DNA of 11,913 nt, taken from Clostridiaceae bacterium (GTDB lineage Bacteria > Bacillota > Clostridia > Oscillospirales > Acutalibacteraceae). Where the stretch lies: positions 1 through 11,913 of the forward strand of contig JAEDML010000019.1 in assembly GCA_016303035.1 (NCBI GenBank), read 5' to 3'. A program made the position numbers and the translations under genes. Below, piece after piece: positions 1-7,005 of this stretch (position 1 is its first letter; each line of letters starts with the position of its first letter). The notes under the pieces are model-generated. The model saw nothing but the letters and a program-made list of their open reading frames with translations. It made no database searches and was not told where the DNA came from.

Positions 1-66
1 ACGCCGTTTATTGCAACGCTTTTTACAATACTGCAAAACGCTCTTGACAAAACGGCGCATGTGTGA
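1..66 (+). CDS. Possible 3' end of an upstream gene (partial)
   Basis: Frame 1 is open from the first base to a TGA at 64-66 and reads 21 residues, TPFIATLFTILQNALDKTAH plus a final V, which has the look of an amphipathic C-terminal helix. The codons resemble those of the neighbouring genes. The stretch is too short to name a family. Frame 2 is also open, to a TAA at 74-76, but reads a basic, unlikely peptide. If frame 1 is real, the -35 box of the lysine operon lies inside its last codons. Confidence 0.3.
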   Translation, partial: TPFIATLFTILQNALDKTAHV

Positions 67-72
67 TAGATT
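44..72 (+). promoter_or_regulatory. Promoter of the lysine operon
   Basis: A perfect -35 box TTGACA (44-49) is followed after 17 bases by TAGATT (67-72), a 4/6 match to TATAAT, preceded by TG at 64-65 as in extended -10 elements. The expected transcription start is near 79, just ahead of the first riboswitch base pair at 82, so the leader RNA would begin with the aptamer. Confidence 0.75.
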
Positions 73-80
73 GTAATAGA

Positions 81-242
81 AGATAGAGGCGCGGTCAGCC
101 ATCACTAACTTTTGAATGTAAAGTCCGGCAGGGCAAGGTCAAGGGTGAAAGGGGCTTCCGCCGAAGAGGCTTTCCGGCGGGGAAGCGCTCTGGTAAAACG
201 GAATAATATCCGTTTTACTGTCGCTTTTGCGGAGAGCTATCG
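81..242 (+). promoter_or_regulatory. Lysine riboswitch (L-box) aptamer
   Basis: The leader carries the conserved lysine-aptamer blocks: AGAGGCGCG (85-93), GTGAAAGGGGC (145-155), GCCGAAGAGG (160-169) and the closing GGAGAGCTATC (231-241). Helix P1 pairs GATAG (82-86) with CTATC (237-241). A long P5-type hairpin pairs GTAAAACGGA (193-202) with TCCGTTTTAC (209-218), and GCTTCC (154-159) can pair with GGAAGC (181-186). The class is known to bind lysine and to end transcription of lysine biosynthesis or uptake genes; its place directly before dapA fits that role. Confidence 0.93.
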
Positions 243-299
243 AAAAACAGATTATCTATCGCACGAAAATATTGCGTGTGTTTCTGATTTTTTGATAGC
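236..299 (+). promoter_or_regulatory. Antiterminator helix of the lysine riboswitch
   Basis: GCTATCGAAAAACAG (236-250) can pair with CTGATTTTTTGATAGC (284-299), giving 15 pairs including one G-T wobble, with A287 bulged. The 5' arm begins with the P1 closing strand (236-241) and the 3' arm ends with the first bases of the terminator stem. The two GATAG copies (82-86 and 294-298) therefore compete for one GCTATC. When lysine holds 236-241 in P1, the terminator is free to form. The enclosed loop holds a minor hairpin, CGCA (260-263) with TGCG (273-276). Confidence 0.85.
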
Positions 300-328
300 C
301 GAGCATATCGGCTATTTTTTTATTTTTA
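295..328 (+). terminator. Riboswitch-controlled intrinsic terminator
   Basis: ATAGCCGA (295-302) pairs with TCGGCTAT (308-315) around a GCATA loop, followed by a long T-rich run (315-327). It ends 17 bases before the dapA start and just before its Shine-Dalgarno site, as expected of a transcriptional attenuator. Confidence 0.9.
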
Positions 329-344
329 AAAAGGAGAACGGTTT

Positions 345-1232
345 ATGAAAAAGGCGATTTTTGAAGGTATGGCAACGGCGCTGATAACGCCCATTACAAG
401 GGACGGCGTTGATTACGAAGCCTACGGGAAACTGATTGACTGGCAGATAAACGAGGGCATAAACGCCCTTGTGGTGTGCGGTACTACGGGCGAATCCTCC
501 ACACTTACCGACGAAGAACACCGCGCGGTTATAAAATATGCGGTAGAGCGCGCCGCCGGCAGGGTGCCGATTATTGCAGGTACAGGCTCTAACGATACCG
601 CATATGCTTCGGATTTAACAAAATACGCCTGCTCTGTAGGGGTGGACGGGGTACTTTTAGTAACACCTTATTATAATAAGGCAACCCAGAACGGACTTAT
701 AAAGATGTTTTCGGAGCTTGCAGACGAAGCAACCGCACCTGTTATTCTTTATAACGTACCGTCGAGAACGGGGGTTAATATCGAGCCTAAAACCGTTGCC
801 GCACTTGCCGAGCATCCGAATATTTCGGGTATAAAGGAGGCGAGCGGCAGTATTTCAAAAATAGCCGAAATTTTCTCCCTTTGCGGTGATAAAATCAATG
901 TTTATTCCGGTAATGACGACCAGACTGTTCCGATAATGTCTTTGGGCGGCAAGGGCTGTATTTCGGTGCTGTCAAATCTTCTGCCTGCAAAGAGTGCTGA
1001 AATGTGCGCGAGATTCAAAGCGGGGGATACCGCTGCCGCCGCAAAAATGCAGATAGACTTTCTGCCGCTTATTAACGCGCTTTTCTCCGAAGTGAATCCT
1101 ATTCCCGTAAAGGCGGCTATGGCGGCAATGGGCTTTTGTGAGGATTATCTGCGTCTGCCGCTTACCCCTATGGAGCAGGCGCACCGCGATGTGCTTTTTG
1201 AGCAAATGCGGAAACAGGGCATAGAAATTTAA
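345..1232 (+). CDS. dapA: 4-hydroxy-tetrahydrodipicolinate synthase
   Basis: DapA condenses aspartate semialdehyde with pyruvate, the first committed step of the diaminopimelate/lysine pathway, in the cytoplasm. The 295-residue length is normal for this (beta/alpha)8 aldolase family. The substrate motif GTTGES is at residues 46-51, the catalytic tyrosine is Y136 in YNVPSRTG, and the Schiff-base lysine is K164 in GIKEASG, matching Y133 and K161 of the E. coli enzyme. The ATG follows a good AAGGAG site (331-336) with 8 bases between. It is the first gene of the riboswitch-led operon, so its transcription should fall when lysine is abundant. Seventeen bases separate it from dapF. Confidence 0.97.
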   Translation: MKKAIFEGMATALITPITRDGVDYEAYGKLIDWQINEGINALVVCGTTGESSTLTDEEHRAVIKYAVERAAGRVPIIAGTGSNDTAYASDLTKYACSVGVDGVLLVTPYYNKATQNGLIKMFSELADEATAPVILYNVPSRTGVNIEPKTVAALAEHPNISGIKEASGSISKIAEIFSLCGDKINVYSGNDDQTVPIMSLGGKGCISVLSNLLPAKSAEMCARFKAGDTAAAAKMQIDFLPLINALFSEVNPIPVKAAMAAMGFCEDYLRLPLTPMEQAHRDVLFEQMRKQGIEI

Positions 1233-1249
1233 GACGCGGGGGGATATTT

Positions 1250-2101
1250 TTGAAAAAGATAAGCTTTACGAAAATGCACGGTATAGGCAATGATTATATC
1301 TATATTGATTGCTTTAAGGAAAAGGTCGATAATCCCGAATATCTTGCAAAAATAATGTCGCCGAGACGCACAAGCGTCGGAAGCGACGGTGTTATTCTTA
1401 TTTGCCCCTCCGATGTGGCGGACGCAAAAATGCGTATGTTCAACCTTGACGGAAGCGAGGGGAAGATGTGCGGCAACGGTATACGCTGTGTGGGTAAATA
1501 CATATACGATAACGGTATAGCCAAAAAGGAGACCTTAACGGTTGAAACCTTAAGCGGAATTAAAACCTTAAAGGTAGAGGCTGAAAACGGCAAGGCGGTA
1601 AGGCTTACGGTTGATATGGGCGAGCCTATCTTTAAGCCTTGTGATATACCTGTAAAATATGACGGAGAGCGTATGATAGACGCGCCGATAAGTGTAGGCG
1701 GAAAGGATTACAGAATCACGGCAGTATCAATGGGCAATCCCCACGCGGTTGTGTTTTGTGATGATGTACAGTCGCTGCCGCTTGAAAAAATCGGTCCTGA
1801 ATTTGAATTTAATCCGATTTTTCCCGAGCAGGTAAACACCGAGTTTATAAGGGTAATCGACCGTAAAAATCTTGAAATGCGCGTTTGGGAGCGTGGCAGC
1901 GGTGAAACCTTTGCCTGCGGTACGGGCGCCTGCGCCGCGGCGGTTGCCGCCGTGCTTAACGGTTACTGCGACAAAGGCAGTGAAATTTCGGTTCATCTTA
2001 AATGCGGAACGCTTACAATCACATATGCCGACGATTCACATATATATATGAAAGGCGCGGCGGAAAAAGTTTATGACGGGGTGTATGAATATGAGTCTTA
2101 A
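1250..2101 (+). CDS. dapF: Diaminopimelate epimerase, TTG start
   Basis: DapF interconverts LL- and meso-diaminopimelate by a cofactor-free two-base mechanism, giving the meso form used for peptidoglycan and for LysA. The two catalytic cysteines are in their standard contexts: C74 in KMCGNGIRC and C223 in FACGTGACA. The N-terminal FTKMHGIGNDY motif (residues 6-16) is also diagnostic. The 283 residues are close to the family norm. The start is TTG at 1250, with a G-rich site GGGGGG (1238-1243) 6 bases before; no ATG lies nearer that would keep the conserved N-terminus. The last 11 bases overlap the preferred dapL start. Confidence 0.96.
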   Translation: MKKISFTKMHGIGNDYIYIDCFKEKVDNPEYLAKIMSPRRTSVGSDGVILICPSDVADAKMRMFNLDGSEGKMCGNGIRCVGKYIYDNGIAKKETLTVETLSGIKTLKVEAENGKAVRLTVDMGEPIFKPCDIPVKYDGERMIDAPISVGGKDYRITAVSMGNPHAVVFCDDVQSLPLEKIGPEFEFNPIFPEQVNTEFIRVIDRKNLEMRVWERGSGETFACGTGACAAAVAAVLNGYCDKGSEISVHLKCGTLTITYADDSHIYMKGAAEKVYDGVYEYES

Positions 2102-3278
2102 AATTAAAATTAACGAAAATTACGGAACACTTAAAAAGAATTACCTTTTTTCGGAAATCGCAAAACGCGTAAAGCTTTATACCGAAGCTCATCCCGAGGC
2201 GGATATCGTGAGGCTTGGTATAGGAGATGTCACGCGTCCGCTGTCACCGGTTGTTGTAAAGGCGCTTAAGGACGCGTCCGAAGAAATGGGCAATGCCGCT
2301 ACCTTCCGCGGCTATGCGCCGGAATACGGTTACGATTTTTTAAGGGAGGCAATAGCCGGATATTACAAGAAATTTCCGGTTGAAATTACGGCGGACGAGG
2401 TCTTCGTTTCAGACGGCGCTAAAAGCGATGTCGGCAATATAGTTGATATTTTAGGCGACAATGAAATTTTGATACCCGATCCTGTTTATCCCGTATATGT
2501 TGACAGTAATCTTATGAGCGGCAGACGGGTAAGCTTTTTAAACGGTAATATCGACAACGGATTTTCGCCTCTGCCCGACGGTATTGCGGAAAAGCCGTAT
2601 ATTATCTACATATGCTCGCCTAACAATCCTACGGGAGCGGTTTATACGCGCGACGGACTTAAAAAGTGGGTGGATTTTGCCAACAAAACAGGCTCGCTTA
2701 TAATTTTTGACGCGGCTTACGAAGCCTTTATTACGGGAGATTATCCCCATTCTATTTATGAAATTGAGGGCGCGCGCACCTGCGCTGTTGAAATTTGCAG
2801 CTTTTCAAAGACCGCAGGCTTTACGGGTACCCGCTGTGCATGGACGGTTTTCCCAAAGGAGCTTGAAGCAGGCGAGACTAAGCTTGCGGATTTGTGGTCG
2901 CGCCGTCAGGCAACCAAATTCAACGGCGTTTCGTATGTCGTTCAGCGCGCCGCAGAGGCGGCTTTAACCGAAGAAGGGCAGAGGGAATGTAAGGAATCCA
3001 TCGCCTATTATATGGAAAACGCACGCATAATTGCCGATGTGCTTGAGTCTAAGAATATAAGGTTTACGGGCGGAAAATGCTCACCGTATTTATGGCTTGA
3101 ATGTCCGAACGGTATGAAGTCTTGGGATTTCTTTGATTATCTGCTTGAAAAGGAACAGGTTGTGGGAACGCCCGGCGCGGGATTCGGAAACGCAGGCGAG
3201 GGCTATTTCCGTCTTACCTCCTTCGGCAGCCGCGAAGCGACGGTTGAAGCGGCGGCACGATTAAAAAGACTTTTGTAA
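2091..3278 (+). CDS. dapL: LL-diaminopimelate aminotransferase
   Basis: DapL is a PLP enzyme that turns tetrahydrodipicolinate directly into LL-diaminopimelate using glutamate, bypassing the acylated intermediates of the DapD/C/E routes. With the start used here it has 395 residues. The PLP lysine is K240 in SFSKTAGFTGTRC. Other fold-type I aminotransferase markers are SPNNPTGAVY, the IIFDAAYEAF strand with the PLP-binding aspartate, and an N-terminal KINENY..YLFSEIAKRV typical of DapL. In-frame ATGs occur at 2073, 2085 and 2091. I chose 2091 because MSLKIKINENY fits the family N-terminus and GGGG (2078-2081) lies 9 bases upstream; 2085 is possible. The gene overlaps dapF by 11 bases, suggesting translational coupling. 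Confidence 0.95.
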   Translation: MSLKIKINENYGTLKKNYLFSEIAKRVKLYTEAHPEADIVRLGIGDVTRPLSPVVVKALKDASEEMGNAATFRGYAPEYGYDFLREAIAGYYKKFPVEITADEVFVSDGAKSDVGNIVDILGDNEILIPDPVYPVYVDSNLMSGRRVSFLNGNIDNGFSPLPDGIAEKPYIIYICSPNNPTGAVYTRDGLKKWVDFANKTGSLIIFDAAYEAFITGDYPHSIYEIEGARTCAVEICSFSKTAGFTGTRCAWTVFPKELEAGETKLADLWSRRQATKFNGVSYVVQRAAEAALTEEGQRECKESIAYYMENARIIADVLESKNIRFTGGKCSPYLWLECPNGMKSWDFFDYLLEKEQVVGTPGAGFGNAGEGYFRLTSFGSREATVEAAARLKRLL

Positions 3279-3296
3279 TTTCCGGAGGGGAAGAAT

Positions 3297-4592
3297 ATGA
3301 TATATGATAATCTTGCGGTAAATGAAAAGGGGCATCTTACATTTGCCGGATACGATACGGTGGAGTTAGCGGAAAAATACGGCACGCCGCTGTATCTTAT
3401 GGACGAAGATAAAATAAGACAGCGCGTGCGCGAATATAAAAAAGCAATGTCGGATTTTATGCCGCAGGGCTCGGTACCTGAGTTTGCAAGCAAGGCATTT
3501 TCCTGCCGTCAGATATACCGTATTATGGCGGAGGAAGGAATAGATATAGACATTGTGTCGGTAGGTGAGCTTTACACTGCCGTTACGGCAGGCTTCCCGA
3601 TGGAGCGCGCCTTCTTTCACGGCAACAACAAAACCGACAGTGATATAGAGTTTGCTATTGAAAACGGCGTCGGATATTTTGTTGTCGATAATGAAGACGA
3701 GCTTTATGCCGTTGACCGCTGTGCTTCAAAACGCGGCGTTGTGCAGAAAATTCTATTAAGGGTAACGCCGGGTATTGATCCGCATACACATAAGAAAATT
3801 TCAACCGGCTCGGTCGAGTCTAAGTTCGGAATAGCAATCGGAACAGGACAGGCAGAGGAGACCGTCCTGAAAGCGCTTGACCTTGAAAACATAGAGCTTT
3901 GCGGATATCACTGTCATATCGGCTCACAGATTTTTGATGCCGAGCCGTTCCATACCGCTTCGGAAATTATGCTTAAATTTATTGCGGATATTAAGGATAA
4001 GTACGGATATTCGCCCGATATGCTGAATCTCGGCGGCGGTCTCGGCGTTAGGTATGTAGAATCCGAGCCTGAAATTGATTATTACGGCGAGCTTCGCAAA
4101 ATTGCGGAAACTATAAAAAAGCAATGTGCGCAGTTACAGCTTGATATGCCTAAAATTCTTACCGAGCCGGGAAGAAGTCTTGTCGGCGACTCTGGTATAA
4201 CGCTTTACACAGTGGGAAGCGTAAAGGAAATTAAGGGATACAAGAATTATGTTTCGGTTGACGGCGGTATGACCGATAATCCACGTTATACGCTGTATGA
4301 ATCGCCCTATACCGTTATTTTGGCGTCCCGTCCCGAAGATAAAAAGGACTTTACGGCAACTGTTGCAGGCAGATGCTGTGAATCGGGCGACCTTATTCAG
4401 GAAGATGTAGCTATGCCGAGACCCGAGCGCGGCGAAATACTTGCCGTGCTTACAACGGGCGCGTATAATTACTCAATGGCTTCAAACTATAACCGTATAC
4501 CAAGACCGCCGGTCGTTATGCTCAACAGCGAGCGCGATTATATTGCAGTAAAGCGCGAAACGCTTGAAGATATATGCCGTCTTGATGTTTAA
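3297..4592 (+). CDS. lysA: Diaminopimelate decarboxylase
   Basis: LysA decarboxylates meso-diaminopimelate to L-lysine, the last step of the pathway. It is a fold-type III (alanine-racemase-like) PLP enzyme and its 431 residues are typical. The PLP lysine is K66 in FASKAFSC. Also visible are CHIGSQI, the glycine-rich NLGGGLGVRY phosphate-binding loop, the substrate motif EPGRS, and the active-site CESGD with C361 and E362, the cysteine coming from the partner subunit of the dimer. GGAGG (3284-3288) lies 8 bases before the ATG. It is the last gene of the operon, 18 bases after dapL, and is followed by a strong terminator. As a feedback point the whole pathway, including meso-DAP supply, shares the lysine riboswitch. 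Confidence 0.97.
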   Translation: MIYDNLAVNEKGHLTFAGYDTVELAEKYGTPLYLMDEDKIRQRVREYKKAMSDFMPQGSVPEFASKAFSCRQIYRIMAEEGIDIDIVSVGELYTAVTAGFPMERAFFHGNNKTDSDIEFAIENGVGYFVVDNEDELYAVDRCASKRGVVQKILLRVTPGIDPHTHKKISTGSVESKFGIAIGTGQAEETVLKALDLENIELCGYHCHIGSQIFDAEPFHTASEIMLKFIADIKDKYGYSPDMLNLGGGLGVRYVESEPEIDYYGELRKIAETIKKQCAQLQLDMPKILTEPGRSLVGDSGITLYTVGSVKEIKGYKNYVSVDGGMTDNPRYTLYESPYTVILASRPEDKKDFTATVAGRCCESGDLIQEDVAMPRPERGEILAVLTTGAYNYSMASNYNRIPRPPVVMLNSERDYIAVKRETLEDICRLDV

Positions 4593-4599
4593 TAAAAAT

Positions 4600-4634
4600 A
4601 ACACCTCAAAGCGACAGCTTTGAGGTGCTTTTTA
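4600..4634. terminator. Bidirectional intrinsic terminator between lysA and the lipid operon
   Basis: A perfect 10-bp stem, CACCTCAAAG (4602-4611) with CTTTGAGGTG (4618-4627), is followed by CTTTTT on the + strand. On the - strand the same stem is followed by TTATTTTTATT (complement of 4591-4601). It sits 9 bases after the lysA stop and 11 bases beyond the stop of the convergent PAP2 gene, so it can end both transcripts. Confidence 0.9.
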
Positions 4635-4638
4635 TAGC

Positions 4639-5376
4639 TTATTTTTGCACGGCAGAAATTTTTTCGGGCTCTGATTCGGGTGCGTCCGGTGACGGACTTT
4701 CCGAAGTCTTAAGAGATTCACGCTTTGCCGCCCGTTTTTCAGGCAGGATATACGCAAATGGGTACGCCGCCGCGCATATTACCAAGGCTACGGCTATATC
4801 GATAACCGAATGCTGCTTTAAAAATACGGTTGATATGCTGACAAGTATAGCGGTAATGGTAAAGGCAAGCCGCCAAAGCGGCGTCCGCAGTCTTTCGCTG
4901 TTCCACGCGGTGAAAAGCACCGCAAAGGAGCCTATAACATGGAGCGACGGACAAACATTAGTATTTGTATCAAAGGCGTAAAGCCTTTTTACTATCCAAA
5001 CACAGAAATTACTGCGTTCAAACTCGGTAGGTCTAAGCTCCTGCATGGTGGGATAAAAGATGTAAATTATACAGGTTGTAACATAGGTTATCATGATAAA
5101 ATACATCAGCTTTTTAAATGCCGGTATATCAAACAAAAGGGTATAAATATGTATACCGATTAAAAATACAAACCAAAAATAATAGGCGAAAACAAAAAAC
5201 TCGCAAAACGGAATACTGTCGTCAAGCGTGCAGTATACGGGGTGGTATGTAAGTTCTATACCGCGTTCGAGCAGTAAGAAGGCAAGGCCGTACAGCGGCC
5301 AGAATAACAGCAGCTTTAAGTGGCTGAATTCAGGCGTGTTTAATTTACTGAATTTGAAGTTTTTGTAGTTTATCAT
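4639..5376 (-). CDS. PAP2-superfamily integral membrane phosphatase/transferase
   Basis: A 245-residue multi-spanning membrane protein with about six hydrophobic segments and PAP2-type active-site motifs: an RP pair (R115, P116), CPSLH with H146, and STVFLKQHSVID with H189 and D193. In PAP2 enzymes these residues hydrolyse or transfer lipid phosphates at the membrane. The classical SR pair of the third motif reads ST here; I recall that as usual for a Clostridial subgroup, so it need not mean loss of activity. The C-terminal 35 or so residues are charged and Pro/Ser/Glu-rich, probably a cytoplasmic tail. The reading frame stays open to 5580, but that stretch lies within the glycosyltransferase gene and encodes basic non-family sequence. 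ATG 5376 was chosen; a GGAG lies 15 bases upstream, further than usual, so reinitiation after the overlapping upstream gene (32 bases) is likely. Substrate unknown; a lipid phosphate is inferred. Confidence 0.85.
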   Translation of the reverse strand: MINYKNFKFSKLNTPEFSHLKLLLFWPLYGLAFLLLERGIELTYHPVYCTLDDSIPFCEFFVFAYYFWFVFLIGIHIYTLLFDIPAFKKLMYFIMITYVTTCIIYIFYPTMQELRPTEFERSNFCVWIVKRLYAFDTNTNVCPSLHVIGSFAVLFTAWNSERLRTPLWRLAFTITAILVSISTVFLKQHSVIDIAVALVICAAAYPFAYILPEKRAAKRESLKTSESPSPDAPESEPEKISAVQK

Positions 5377-6493
5377 TTGGAAGGTCAACATCTCCGGAAA
5401 CATAATCAAATATTTTTTGCGCGGCGTTACCGCGAAAACCGTTTTTAAGTGCCTGCGATATTTTAACCGCCTTATCGGGATGTTCAAGATAATCACAAAC
5501 AAGGTCGCAAAGCTCAAGCACGCCCTTACGCGTATCAGCATAGCCGTTTTTAATAAAGAAATCAATATTTCTCGTTTCACAACCGGGAACAGCGTCTATA
5601 AAAATCATAGGCAGAGCCTTAGCAGATGCTTCGGTAGTGCTTAAGCCCCCGGGTTTTGTAAGTACAAGGCTTGCCGAATCCATATAAAGTGAAACTTTAT
5701 CGGTAAATCCAAGAATTCGTATGTTTTCAGGCTGGTCAAGCTTTACAAGAGATTTGTAAAGCCTTGCATTGTTGCCGCAAATAACAATCAGCATAGCGTT
5801 TTCGGGCATTTGCTCAGGTAAAAACTCGGTAAGCTCTTTTATCGGTCCGCAGCCCATACTGCCGCACATAAGCAAAACAATATTTTTGTTTTCAGGCAAA
5901 TTAAGCTGCCGTTTTGCTTCTTTCATATCCGTGTGAGAATAAAAGCATTCTCTTACGGGTATTCCGGTAGGAATAATACTTGTGCGGTTTATGCCGTTTG
6001 CGGCGAACTCGTCAATAAGCTTTTCGTGGGGTATAAAATATCCGTCAAGGCTTGTTTGCGAAACACCGGGACTGCAGGTGTAATCGGTTGCTACAAAATA
6101 GGTCTTTAAAAAATAATTGTAACGTCTTCGAAGCTCGGTTATCATCATAGAAGGGAAGACATGTGTACAGATAACGGCGTCGTATTTTTCTTCCTGCAAA
6201 AAGTTATATAACGCTTCGCACCCCTTAATAACCAGATCGTACATAAGGGATTCCTCCCCGTCCTTAGGGGGATGATTTTCTTCAAAGCGGTAGCTTACAC
6301 CGAAAAGCTTAGGAAGTCTGCGGTAAATAAATACATGACCTTTGCTTATCAGCTTTGATTTTTCGGGAGACCAAAAAGCAAGCGCGTCCTTTATATCGCA
6401 CTCGCTGCCCATAAGCTCAAAACGGTCCTTTATTGCTTTTGCGGCGGAATTATGCCCCTCTCCGGTATTACATGACAGAATCAGTAAGCGCAC
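5345..6493 (-). CDS. MGDG-synthase/UgtP-like diacylglycerol glycosyltransferase, GTG start
   Basis: A 382-residue GT-B glycosyltransferase of the GT28-type group that includes plant MGDG synthase and Bacillus UgtP, which add galactose or glucose to diacylglycerol on the inner membrane face. The N-terminal domain carries the hallmark SCNTGEGHNSAA loop (about residues 7-18). The C-terminal domain carries the nucleotide-sugar site LTKPGGLSTTEAS with K280, G282-G283 and E288. No membrane helix is obvious, so the protein is probably peripheral. The start is GTG at 6493, set by a strong GGAGGAG (6504-6510) 10 bases upstream; no equally supported ATG is near. It overlaps the acyltransferase gene by 26 bases and the PAP2 gene by 32. 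Sugar and acceptor cannot be read from the sequence; the family is certain, the exact product is not. Confidence 0.9.
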   Translation of the reverse strand: MRLLILSCNTGEGHNSAAKAIKDRFELMGSECDIKDALAFWSPEKSKLISKGHVFIYRRLPKLFGVSYRFEENHPPKDGEESLMYDLVIKGCEALYNFLQEEKYDAVICTHVFPSMMITELRRRYNYFLKTYFVATDYTCSPGVSQTSLDGYFIPHEKLIDEFAANGINRTSIIPTGIPVRECFYSHTDMKEAKRQLNLPENKNIVLLMCGSMGCGPIKELTEFLPEQMPENAMLIVICGNNARLYKSLVKLDQPENIRILGFTDKVSLYMDSASLVLTKPGGLSTTEASAKALPMIFIDAVPGCETRNIDFFIKNGYADTRKGVLELCDLVCDYLEHPDKAVKISQALKNGFRGNAAQKIFDYVSGDVDLPNDKLQKLQIQ

Positions 6494-6965
6494 GCCGTTT
6501 TTTCTCCTCCCTTTCAGCCATCCTGTTTCTAAGCTCTATCAGGTGCGGTCTGTTGTATCTCTGAATAATAATAAACGGCAGATTGCACACAACGCATACA
6601 ATTACCAAAACCACACCGGTACTGTTTTTCCATATGAAATATACGCCTATTGAAAAAACAGATAGGGCTTTGTGTATAAATTCGGCAACGCAGGTTTCCT
6701 TAATAAGCGCTTGTATGTTTTCACTGCCGGCTTTATATGTAACCTTTTTGGGAAGCATATCCTTCATAACGCGGCTCATATCAGGCAGCTTGGTTTTCCA
6801 GGATTTAATTTTTATTTTATCATAAAAATCGCCGTTTTTTTCAAATCGGTAGGGCGCAAAAGGAAATTTTGTTTCGTCGAACCAGCTCCTCGGGAGAGAT
6901 TCGCCTATATAATGGGCAAGTATGCCGATTGCAGCGACATAAATAATGCTGAACAGCAATTCCAT
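6468..6965 (-). CDS. CrtO-like membrane acyltransferase
   Basis: A 165-residue membrane protein with hydrophobic segments at about residues 3-20, 96-111 and 116-134. It resembles staphylococcal CrtO, the glycosyl-4,4'-diaponeurosporenoate acyltransferase that esterifies the sugar of staphyloxanthin. Shared features, compared from memory, are FEKNGDFYDKIKIKSWK (41-57), an ET..AEFIH block with E90, E95 and H98 as candidate active residues, and IIIQRYNRPHL (132-142), close to the IIVQRYNRPRL of CrtO. No carotenoid genes are present, so the acyl acceptor is probably another glycolipid. It is the first gene of a three-gene operon led by a strong promoter. AGGGGAG (6974-6980) lies 8 bases before the ATG. 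The next gene, a lipid glycosyltransferase, starts inside its last codons. Family confidence good; substrate inferred only. Confidence 0.8.
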   Translation of the reverse strand: MELLFSIIYVAAIGILAHYIGESLPRSWFDETKFPFAPYRFEKNGDFYDKIKIKSWKTKLPDMSRVMKDMLPKKVTYKAGSENIQALIKETCVAEFIHKALSVFSIGVYFIWKNSTGVVLVIVCVVCNLPFIIIQRYNRPHLIELRNRMAEREEKKRRALTDSVM

Positions 6966-7005
6966 TATAAAAACTCCCCTTTCACATTACGGAAAAAACC
7001 ACCGT

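Noticed and set aside
1..57. ACGCCGTTT (1-9) and AAACGGCG (50-57) as a hairpin or operator around the lysine promoter
   Set aside because: The arms are short with a 40-base loop and no T run; it may be chance within the end of an upstream gene.
112..348. 78-codon open frame on the + strand before dapA
   Set aside because: It lies across the riboswitch aptamer, antiterminator and terminator, has no good ribosome binding site, and its sequence is explained by the conserved RNA.
5377..5580. N-terminal extension of the PAP2 frame
   Set aside because: It lies inside the glycosyltransferase gene in another frame and encodes a basic, non-family sequence; the membrane protein begins at about 5376.
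6468..6965. Carotenoid (staphyloxanthin-like) biosynthesis cluster
   Set aside because: Only the CrtO-like acyltransferase fits; the glycosyltransferase is of the diacylglycerol type and no desaturase, synthase or oxidase is present.
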